From: an uncultured bacterium
GTDB lineage: Bacteria > Bacteroidota > Bacteroidia > CAILMK01
Length of the DNA stretch: 8,920 bases
Reading direction: 5' to 3'
Assembly: GCA_903835275.1 (NCBI GenBank)
Contig: CAILMK010000276.1
Coordinates: 1 to 8,920 of the forward strand
Shown here: positions 1-5,896 of the stretch, one piece after another
How positions within the stretch are numbered: position 1 is the stretch's first letter
Layout of the letters: each line of letters starts with the position of its first letter
Position numbers and translations under genes: made by a program
The notes under the pieces: model-generated
What the model saw: only the letters and a program-made list of their open reading frames with translations
Told to the model about the DNA's origin: nothing
Database searches by the model: none

Positions 1-950
1 CCGCTAGAATCAGCACTGTTTTTAGTTGAATCACCTTTGCCACCCTTGCCGCTTTGAATAGCAGGAGTTTTAGGCTTGGCACCCTTTACAGGAATATTTG
101 CAACTTCTTTTTTAGAATCATTAACAGTAGGAATTTTTGCATCCCCTTCATGCTTGGTAGTGTCTTTCTTCATTGCCTTTTCTGCGTCCTGTTTTGCATA
201 CATGGCAGCATCTGCAGATTGAAGGAAAGGATAAATTTCTGCCAGTTTATAGGTTTCGTAAAACTCCAGTTTTGCAGAACCTTTCAGATACCTTCTGATA
301 CGTTCAGGATCATCTGCACCCGGAAGCTCTACTATAATACGTCCGGTAACATCATCCTTTTGTTTATTAGGCTGGGTTACACCGAATTTATCTATACGCT
401 GACCAAGGATCAGGTCAATCCTGTCCAGAGTTTGTTGTGATTCATCCTTGAGGAATTTGATTACCTGGGTATTGCTGGAATTGATGTCCACTTTGCCCTT
501 GTTATCCATGGTACCGAATACGGTAGCCAGTTTGAAATTTGGATTCAGCTGGGTAATGGATTCATCAAAGAGATCAATATAATTTCTCTGGCTGGTCTTC
601 CTTTGCTCATTCGCCATGGTAATAGCCTTATTGAAAGTAGGATCAGGGTTATTGCCTGAAAGCTGCTTTAAAAGGTCATTCATATTTACCTGAAGCGTAA
701 CGTGCATACCGCCCCTGAGGTCAAGCCCAAGGTTCAGCGAACGTTCCTTGACGTCCATGTAGTTATACTGAAGGAATACGTGGCCATTGCCAAGGGAATC
801 CAGATAATGGCGTTTTTTCTCAATATCGCCGTGGGCGAATTTTTCCGCCTTACTGTCCCAATTACTGGCTATCCACGTGAATGACAGCTGGAACAAACAT
901 ACCGCCGCAAAAGCGATGGTAAAGAACATAACGGCACCTTTGTTTTTCAT
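1..950 (-). CDS. secD: Protein translocase subunit SecD (likely N-terminal part of fused SecDF), partial at window edge
   Basis: SecD is an inner-membrane accessory subunit of the Sec translocon that uses the proton-motive force to pull exported proteins into the periplasm. An uninterrupted frame of 316 codons runs from the ATG at 948-950 off the window edge. Seen: a membrane helix at about residues 6-28, the SecD signature LDLRGG at 76-81, the start of the P1 periplasmic region at about 82-250 (DRID at 176-179, KLEFYETY at 227-234), then a Lys/Ser/Asp/Gly/Pro/Ala-rich low-complexity stretch from about 252 to the edge. The rest of P1, the other helices and any SecF moiety lie outside; fusion to SecF is usual in Bacteroidota but not visible here. 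The start is supported by the helix directly after it and a -7-like box about 100 bases upstream. It follows a SecD-P1-like lipoprotein gene after a 260-base gap. Confidence 0.93.
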   Translation of the reverse strand, partial: MKNKGAVMFFTIAFAAVCLFQLSFTWIASNWDSKAEKFAHGDIEKKRHYLDSLGNGHVFLQYNYMDVKERSLNLGLDLRGGMHVTLQVNMNDLLKQLSGNNPDPTFNKAITMANEQRKTSQRNYIDLFDESITQLNPNFKLATVFGTMDNKGKVDINSSNTQVIKFLKDESQQTLDRIDLILGQRIDKFGVTQPNKQKDDVTGRIIVELPGADDPERIRRYLKGSAKLEFYETYKLAEIYPFLQSADAAMYAKQDAEKAMKKDTTKHEGDAKIPTVNDSKKEVANIPVKGAKPKTPAIQSGKGGKGDSTKNSADSS

Positions 951-1048
951 AAATTACAAACGCAGTTTTAAATTATATTGTACTTTTATTTTTGTCTTAA
1001 ACTTCTAATTATTAATGTATTCGCTTAAGAGTTTCCTTTACGGAACGG

Positions 1049-1056
1049 CAAAGATA
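1049..1056 (-). promoter_or_regulatory. Putative -7 box of a secD promoter
   Basis: The minus strand reads TATCTTTG, an exact match to the Bacteroidota -7 consensus TAnnTTTG, about 100 bases upstream of the secD ATG. No convincing TTTG -33 box sits 19-21 bases upstream, so support rests on the -7 element and its place in the gap. If real, secD has its own promoter and an untranslated leader of roughly 90 bases, and need not depend on the upstream lipoprotein gene. I saw no other clear element in the rest of the 951-1210 gap. Confidence 0.4.
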
Positions 1057-1210
1057 CAAAAATTTGCAAGAGTGGGAATGTTAGCAGGTAAATGTGTGAT
1101 TTTTGCCTTATTTTAGCTCACTGGTGTATTATGTCTTTTGAAAGATACGGCTATTCCTTTATCGGCATTTTTATTTTTAAAATACTATAAATCAACAACT
1201 TAAATAATTC

Positions 1211-2215
1211 TTAATTTAAAGAAGGAAGAATGACACTTTCATTGACAATTTTAACGGCAACCGGCAATACCCCTGCCTGAATAAGTTTAACAACCCTATC
1301 CGCCTCTTCTTTTGTGAAATTTCCGGAGATAACGGAGATACCTCCTGTAATCTTGTTTTCTACATTCGGGGCACAAAATATTTTATCATCGAAGGACATA
1401 GCAATATTGCGGCGAATGTTGTTCTGGGTGATGTCGTACCATTTGGCGGTGCCTTCTGCGTTCATGTGAATTTGAATCTGATAAAAGTCTGTACCGGATG
1501 CTTTTTCCAGCTTTGCGTCGCTTATCACATTGCCATCAAGTACCGCTTCTTTTCCTATAGTTCCCGTAGAGCGCAAAGCATAGAGTTGATATGCACTGGA
1601 GCCAATCGCGCGCGCGCTCCATCTTAAAATTAATTCTTTGGGTAATTCCGCCTTTGCTTCAGGCTTCCTTAATAAGGCGTTCAATCGTAAAGTGTCTTTC
1701 TTATCTACGAGGGCAACTACACAACCATTGGGAGCATTGTTACCAAGTGCTTGCATGTTTGCCCACATTATATCCAGCAAAGACTGTTGATCGTTTAAAG
1801 TATCGCTTGCTGAAAATACTTTAGGTTTAGCCTTTGGGAAAAGGGAGGCATCAGCAGCTTTAAAATAAGCAGCAAGCTCGCTCAGACGATAGGTTTCATA
1901 GAATTCAAGTTTGCCACTGGAAGTAAAATAATTTCGTAATTGCTGAAAATTTGTTCTGCCGTAGACTTTGACCTTGATCAATCCTTTGGTTTCCTCTGTT
2001 TCTATTTCAAACTGAAAATCACTCAGACCATCCAGGCGCTTTACAATGGTAGAATATGTTTTTTCAAAAACAACATGTCTGTTTTCTGATTTATCTAAAT
2101 CAACTTTCAGAATGAATTGTATCCCTTCCTTAGGTCTTTGGTTACAGGATGTGAAAAACAAAAATTGCGAAATGCAAATGGCTACTGTAAGGATTCTGAA
2201 AATGTTCTTTTTCAT
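1211..2215 (-). CDS. Lipoprotein consisting of a free-standing SecD P1 periplasmic region
   Basis: A 334-residue protein whose mature part resembles only the first periplasmic region of SecD. Residues 1-24 form a lipoprotein signal peptide (KK, hydrophobic stretch, FTSC with acylated Cys24; Phe at -3 is non-canonical). Residues 100-124 (SGKLEFYETYRLSELAAYFKAADA) closely match the neighbouring SecD at 225-249. The C-terminal half carries SecD P1 hallmarks: LDGNVISDA (226-234), NAEGTAKW (252-259), GG-IS-ISGNFT-EEA (291-305), AGVLP (314-318) and a terminal PSLN where SecD has PSLG just before its second helix. The LDLRGG motif, all SecD helices and any SecF part are absent, so it cannot work as a proton-driven motor itself. 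It starts 11 bases after the permease stop with an A-rich, SD-less leader, suggesting co-transcription. It may be a periplasmic chaperone or a modulator of SecDF (inference); function unknown. Confidence 0.88.
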   Translation of the reverse strand: MKKNIFRILTVAICISQFLFFTSCNQRPKEGIQFILKVDLDKSENRHVVFEKTYSTIVKRLDGLSDFQFEIETEETKGLIKVKVYGRTNFQQLRNYFTSSGKLEFYETYRLSELAAYFKAADASLFPKAKPKVFSASDTLNDQQSLLDIMWANMQALGNNAPNGCVVALVDKKDTLRLNALLRKPEAKAELPKELILRWSARAIGSSAYQLYALRSTGTIGKEAVLDGNVISDAKLEKASGTDFYQIQIHMNAEGTAKWYDITQNNIRRNIAMSFDDKIFCAPNVENKITGGISVISGNFTKEEADRVVKLIQAGVLPVAVKIVNESVILPSLN

Positions 2216-2226
2216 TGTTTTGTTTT

Positions 2227-3282
2227 TTATTGTGTGCTAACTCTTGGATCTAATAATCCATATACAATATCAGTTATGCTATTGATGAGTACAAAAATGA
2301 GGGAAATAAATAAAACCGCCCCCATTACCACAGGGAAATCCATTGTAAGCAAGGCGTCTACGGTTACTTTTCCCAAACCATGCCAGTTGAAAATATATTC
2401 TATAAAGAAAGCCCCGGCAAGAAGGGAAGCCAGCCAACCGGAAACTGCCGTCAGCACCGGATTCAGGGCATTCCTCAGCGCATGCTTAATGATGACCTTA
2501 CCGGGAGCCAGGCCTTTTGCGGTTGCGGTACGAATATAATCCTGGGAAAGGACATCCAGCATGGATGAGCGTGTAAGCTGTGTAATAATCGCAAGCGGAC
2601 GTATCCCCAGGGCAATTGCCGGCAGGATAAGATTTTGAAGAACAAGCACTTTCCCCTTATACGGATCAATTTCATACAAGGAGCCAAACATACTCAATCC
2701 CGTAATGCCGGATAATAAATAGCCGAAGCACCATGCTATCAGGATGCCTGCAAAAAAAGATGGCACTGATACCCCAAGGTTGGCAATGAGCATTAATACA
2801 TTTTCGATAAGGCTTCCTTTTTTAACAGCGGAGATAACTCCAAAGGGTATCCCTATAATAATGGCAAGTATAAATGCCGAAAGCGCCAGTACAACAGTAT
2901 TCGGCAGGGCAGTTAATAATATTTCCGAAACTTTCTTTTTGGATTGATAAGAGCGACGCAGGTAAGGGGCTTTCAATACGAAAACATTTTTTCCTGCGGG
3001 AAACAAGGGGAGGTAATGATATTTTTCCCTGTTTTCAGCGGAGTTCTCGTGTATTGAAAGCGGACTAAGGTCATTCACATACAATAGGAATTGCCTTGGT
3101 TTACTTTCATTCAATCCAAATTCCTTGTTAATGGATTCCAGGGTGGAAACATCTGCGCGCTGCCCGAGGGTAAGTTTTGCCGGATCCGCAGGCAATACCA
3201 TGAAAAGCAGAAAAACCACCCCTGCAACGCCAATAAGAACGAGCAGCCCGGAAATAATGCGTTTTATGATAAAGCGAAGCAT
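2227..3282 (-). CDS. ABC transporter permease, OppB/DppB-type (peptide/nickel transport family)
   Basis: An integral inner-membrane permease of 351 residues in the binding-protein-dependent transport family. Seen: TM1 at about 9-30 followed by PADPAKLTLG (31-40), an equivalent of the family GDP motif; further helices at about 125-152, 163-190, 215-235, 275-297 and 315-338; the cytoplasmic EAA coupling loop at about 249-274 (DYIRTATAKGL, then ALRNALNP); and the typical C-terminal LLDPRV (343-348). Between TM1 and TM2 lies a long polar segment (about 60-118) that makes the protein somewhat longer than common 305-340-residue homologues. Family members pair with an OppC-type permease, ATPases and a solute-binding lipoprotein; none is in the window, so the substrate cannot be named. 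The stop lies 11 bases before the SecD-P1 lipoprotein gene, suggesting one transcript. The start coincides with the hydrophobic N-terminus. Confidence 0.92.
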   Translation of the reverse strand: MLRFIIKRIISGLLVLIGVAGVVFLLFMVLPADPAKLTLGQRADVSTLESINKEFGLNESKPRQFLLYVNDLSPLSIHENSAENREKYHYLPLFPAGKNVFVLKAPYLRRSYQSKKKVSEILLTALPNTVVLALSAFILAIIIGIPFGVISAVKKGSLIENVLMLIANLGVSVPSFFAGILIAWCFGYLLSGITGLSMFGSLYEIDPYKGKVLVLQNLILPAIALGIRPLAIITQLTRSSMLDVLSQDYIRTATAKGLAPGKVIIKHALRNALNPVLTAVSGWLASLLAGAFFIEYIFNWHGLGKVTVDALLTMDFPVVMGAVLFISLIFVLINSITDIVYGLLDPRVSTQ

Positions 3283-3307
3283 GAAAAATAATTACGACTA
3301 CAATATT

Positions 3308-3345
3308 AAGCAAGAGAATGCTTAAAGCCTATTTTCTTGCTTTTT
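3308..3345 (+). terminator. Stem-loop with T-tract (possible terminator, reads on plus strand)
   Basis: Positions 3310-3319 pair with 3331-3340 (10 bp including one G-T pair, 11-base loop), and TTTTT follows at 3341-3345. The T-tract suits a plus-strand transcript, although no plus-strand gene precedes it. Read on the minus strand the same stem lies between the plug gene and the permease gene but is followed only by TTAATATT, so it would be a weak terminator there. Confidence 0.35.
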
Positions 3346-3366
3346 GGAAAAATCGGGATAGGTATA

Positions 3367-3438
3367 TGTAGGGTCACGATATATCGTGACCGATAAGGAC
3401 AAATTGTGCAGCAGGTCACGACATGTCGTGACCCTACA
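3367..3438. repeat. REPIN-like element: two inverted 20-bp palindromes
   Basis: Two perfect 20-bp palindromes, GGTCACGATATATCGTGACC (3372-3391) and GGTCACGACATGTCGTGACC (3414-3433), are separated by 22 bases. They are flanked by TGTAGG on the left (3367-3372) and its complement CCTACA on the right (3433-3438), so the whole unit is also an inverted repeat; the arms differ only at the centre of each palindrome. Two REP-like hairpins in opposite orientation is the layout of REPINs mobilised in trans by REP-associated tyrosine transposases. It sits between the stop of the T9SS plug gene and the start of the permease gene and could also act as a transcript-end hairpin. No transposase gene is in the window. 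Confidence 0.75.
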
Positions 3439-3463
3439 ATTATTCTACATAAATAAAATTTAC

Positions 3464-4738
3464 TTATTTTAACTGCGAATTGAAACTGCCTTTCCCTATC
3501 AAAATATCGTAGTTCTGCCCGGTAGGGCGAAGATAAACAAGGATCGTATAATTATTTTCGGTTTCCCAATGGCTTCCTTCCAGGGCGGATGCACTCACTT
3601 CCCCGGCCGCATTAACAGTTACATACTGATAATCGTAATATCCCTGCTTGAGAAGAAATGCTGCCTGAAACTCTCCCTCCTTTGGAGCGAAGACCATTTT
3701 AAACCGGCGGTCAAGAAGCCAGTTGGTGAGGGCTCCGTACACATAAACTTCACTCCCTTCCTCGGGTAGGGTCTTCAGGCGGAAATATACCCATATATAG
3801 TCTGCCTCCGTGTAAGGCGTCGTTCCCTGTTTGGTATTTACAGTATATTGGCCGTCCTGATCAATGTATTTTGTATAGACATTCGGTGAGCGGTCTTCAT
3901 CATCAAAAAGAGTAGCCTGAAACAATGAATCAGAGGTAAAATAGCGGACGCCGATGCCACGATATCTTACGTCGGTGATGTCAAAGGCCCTGAATTCATT
4001 TCCGCCTTCCATTAAATTCTCCTCGTCGTAATAATAATTAAGCGTCTTGTTTTCTATCAGCTTTGGTTTCAGGTCGCGGATTTCATTATCGCTTCTCCAG
4101 TTTTGCCTGACTATTACTTTCACGTCTGTAAAAGGATTGGGAATGCTGAGATCAGTAGTCACTGAAAAATTTATCTGCTGTTTACTATCCGCATACTTTG
4201 CATATCCCGGGCGAATAATTTCCGCGGCAACAGAAGCGGAATTCTCGTACACATAAAACCTGCGGGTGATGACAGGTGTTTTTTCATTTTCCGTATAAAC
4301 TTTCAGGATATAATTGCCGGACATTTTCAAACGCATATTCTGGGTCGGAAAATCAAGCTTGTAATGTACATAGCTTTTCAAAGTGCCGGTGGACATGGTG
4401 TATCCGGGAAAATAGTCGGAAAACATGCCGTCAATATATTCACTTTTCAATAACTGACTAGGCTGCCAGTTTGCATCACAATGCACCACTGTGAACTGGT
4501 AATCCTTGGGTCTGGAATTTAATTCATCAAAACGAAGGGTAACACGCTCACCATTATTAAATGATATGAGGGGATAGGAATTAATAATGCCACTATTGTA
4601 GAACTGAACCGTTCTGATATTGTCCTTGTATACCTGGTCCGTTTGCACATGCTGGTCTTCATCCTGCGCGGCAAGGAGAGAAGGCGTCAATATGAGCAAA
4701 TACAATAGTTGTCTCAGGAATTTCGTGCAGCTGGGCAT
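3464..4738 (-). CDS. Type IX secretion system plug protein (DUF5103 family)
   Basis: A 424-residue secreted protein of the family first called DUF5103. From the T9SS translocon structure (established knowledge), the plug closes the periplasmic side of the SprA outer-membrane channel when no substrate is present. Seen: a signal peptide at about 1-24 (hydrophobic core LLYLLILTPSLL, then AAQ); the conserved N-terminal beta-sandwich opening VYKDNIRTVQFYNSG (36-50), SYPLISFNNGERVTLRFDEL (54-73), YQFTVVHCDANWQPS (80-94) and SGNYILKVY (140-148). The C-terminal domain is rich in aromatic beta-strands with YVYGALTNW near 330-340, and total length is typical of the family. A -7-like box lies 21 bases before the ATG, and the hydrolase gene ends 96 bases upstream. 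It agrees with a T9SS-type sorting domain on the peptidase two genes upstream. Core T9SS genes are not in the window. Confidence 0.88.
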   Translation of the reverse strand: MPSCTKFLRQLLYLLILTPSLLAAQDEDQHVQTDQVYKDNIRTVQFYNSGIINSYPLISFNNGERVTLRFDELNSRPKDYQFTVVHCDANWQPSQLLKSEYIDGMFSDYFPGYTMSTGTLKSYVHYKLDFPTQNMRLKMSGNYILKVYTENEKTPVITRRFYVYENSASVAAEIIRPGYAKYADSKQQINFSVTTDLSIPNPFTDVKVIVRQNWRSDNEIRDLKPKLIENKTLNYYYDEENLMEGGNEFRAFDITDVRYRGIGVRYFTSDSLFQATLFDDEDRSPNVYTKYIDQDGQYTVNTKQGTTPYTEADYIWVYFRLKTLPEEGSEVYVYGALTNWLLDRRFKMVFAPKEGEFQAAFLLKQGYYDYQYVTVNAAGEVSASALEGSHWETENNYTILVYLRPTGQNYDILIGKGSFNSQLK

Positions 4739-4758
4739 TAATTAATATTTTGGCAAGG

Positions 4759-4766
4759 CAAATTTA
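4759..4766 (-). promoter_or_regulatory. Putative -7 box of the plug gene
   Basis: The minus strand reads TAAATTTG, matching TAnnTTTG, with its last base 21 positions upstream of the ATG at 4738. This would give a very short leader of about 10-15 bases. The only TTG in the gap upstream is about 27 bases away, too far for a good -33 box, so the call is tentative. The region is AT-rich, where chance matches are common. Confidence 0.33.
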
Positions 4767-4822
4767 TAAATTTTACTTGGTAATCCCTTAATGCAACGTT
4801 TTTGGCAGCTTTTAATTTCCCA

Positions 4823-4846
4823 AATGCCCTTAAATTATCGGGCATT
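4823..4846 (-). terminator. Stem-loop overlapping the 3' end of the hydrolase gene
   Basis: AATGCCC and GGGCATT form a perfect 7-bp stem around a 10-base loop. Read on the minus strand the stem begins in the last codons of the hydrolase gene and its loop contains the TAA stop. Only a short TTT run follows before GGGAAATT, so it is a weak intrinsic terminator candidate or an mRNA 3'-end hairpin. Confidence 0.3.
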
Positions 4847-5794
4847 ATTATAGATATATTCTACAACACCTGAAATGAGGTCTACACTAAGGGGCAGTTT
4901 AGGGTCATTATAGGACTCCATGTTTTTCTCTTTGTTTTCATCCATTCTTTTCAGGATATGGTTCATACCCTTAACCACCATCAGGGAAGCCTTGGGTTTG
5001 GCCTGTGCCAACGCGACTGCCTCGTCAGTGCTTACCTGTATATCATTCATCCCATGGATAATAACTGTCGGAGCCATTACTTTTTTGATTTCCTCCTTCG
5101 GATCATACTTGAACCATGATATCATATATGGCTGTACGCTTGGGCGGAAGAGATTATAGAGGTAATCAGGTACATTTTCAGTTGTTTTTCCGGTCTTTAA
5201 AACATCAATGATCCTGCTTGCTTCATACTGATAATCTTTTGGCTGGGTTTTTAGTTGATCGGTGATCACTTCATAAGCAGGCCTTGCAGCGCCGGATATT
5301 GAAATAAAGACATCCGCATGGACATGTTGTATGGCAATCATTCCGATGAGGCTGCCTTCACTGTGCCCGATCACTACAACTTTTGTGAATCTTTTATCGG
5401 CCTTTAATTTATTGATCCAGACTTCTGCATCTGAAATATAATCTTCAAAGGTGAGGTTTTCCTCCTTGATCATTGGATTAACGCTTTTACCAACTCCGCG
5501 CTTATCATAACGCAGGCTTGAAATACCATTGGAGGCAAGGGCAAATGCAAGCATATTCAATGAATTATTTTTCATACTCGGATTATTTCCGTCCCTATCG
5601 GTAGGACCGGATCCAGCAATAATCAGCGCGACTATTGTTGGCTTGGTGGTATCGCCAAGTTCAAGTGTCCCGTGGATGGTAACATTCTTGTTTACCATGC
5701 TTATTTCAGATTCCTTTATATTCTGAGCCTGTAAATTGGCACTTGTAAGGAAAGCAAGCAAGCCTGCAAATACAAAGAGTGTAAAATTTTTCAT
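4835..5794 (-). CDS. Secreted alpha/beta hydrolase (serine esterase/peptidase-like)
   Basis: A 319-residue alpha/beta-hydrolase-fold enzyme, probably periplasmic. Seen: a signal peptide at about 1-24 (FVFAGLLAFLTSANLQAQ); AGSGPTDRDGN (60-70), the oxyanion-hole region after the first core strands; LRYDKRGVGKS (94-104); the nucleophile elbow GHSEGS with Ser145; the acid Asp251 in HGMNDIQV; and the catalytic His279 in GMNH. The full Ser-Asp-His triad is present, so the enzyme should be active. The GSGPTDRDGN and GHSEGS pattern recalls bacterial dienelactone-hydrolase or acyl-peptidase-like proteins, but the substrate cannot be read from sequence. There is no lipobox and no T9SS sorting domain. 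It has its own promoter in the 102-base gap after the M23 peptidase gene. The ATG is the only start that keeps the complete signal peptide. Confidence 0.9.
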   Translation of the reverse strand: MKNFTLFVFAGLLAFLTSANLQAQNIKESEISMVNKNVTIHGTLELGDTTKPTIVALIIAGSGPTDRDGNNPSMKNNSLNMLAFALASNGISSLRYDKRGVGKSVNPMIKEENLTFEDYISDAEVWINKLKADKRFTKVVVIGHSEGSLIGMIAIQHVHADVFISISGAARPAYEVITDQLKTQPKDYQYEASRIIDVLKTGKTTENVPDYLYNLFRPSVQPYMISWFKYDPKEEIKKVMAPTVIIHGMNDIQVSTDEAVALAQAKPKASLMVVKGMNHILKRMDENKEKNMESYNDPKLPLSVDLISGVVEYIYNNAR

Positions 5795-5811
5795 TGTGTT
5801 TTAATTAATTG

Positions 5812-5843
5812 CGAAGGTACAAACAAGGCAGATAATCTGCAAA
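5812..5843 (-). promoter_or_regulatory. Bacteroidota-type promoter of the hydrolase gene with a dyad in the spacer
   Basis: On the minus strand TTTG (5840-5843) is followed after exactly 20 bases by TACCTTCG (5812-5819), a close match to the Bacteroidota -33 TTTG / -7 TAnnTTTG promoter at the expected spacing. The predicted start site lies about 10-15 bases before the ATG at 5794. The spacer contains a perfect 6+1+6 inverted repeat (5828-5840, GCAGATTATCTGC on the minus strand) that overlaps the -33 box by one base and is a possible operator. Confidence 0.6.
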
Positions 5844-5896
5844 TTCCGGTAAACCATCAGCTTCAATTCAAGTGTTTGCATATTATATGCCAAATC

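Noticed and set aside
54..440. A 128-codon plus-strand ORF
   Set aside because: It lies opposite the SecD coding sequence, whose minus-strand frame is continuous and contains known SecD motifs. The plus-strand translation is Phe/Cys/Ile-rich and looks like a shadow.
1607..1617. An 11-base alternating CG tract in an otherwise moderate-GC region
   Set aside because: It encodes the Ser-Ala-Arg-Ala part of WSARAIG in the SecD-P1 lipoprotein. It is too short to argue for a structural or regulatory role.
2117..2539. A 140-codon plus-strand ORF spanning the permease/lipoprotein junction
   Set aside because: It overlaps two well-supported minus-strand genes and shows no domain or plausible start context.
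3301..3308. A possible -7 box (TAATATTG on the minus strand) for the permease gene
   Set aside because: It has one mismatch to TAnnTTTG and no TTTG at 19-21 bases upstream in an AT-rich gap, so it is not better than chance.
3367..3438. Reading the paired palindromes as a short CRISPR array
   Set aside because: There are only two units, they are inverted rather than direct repeats, and no cas genes are nearby.
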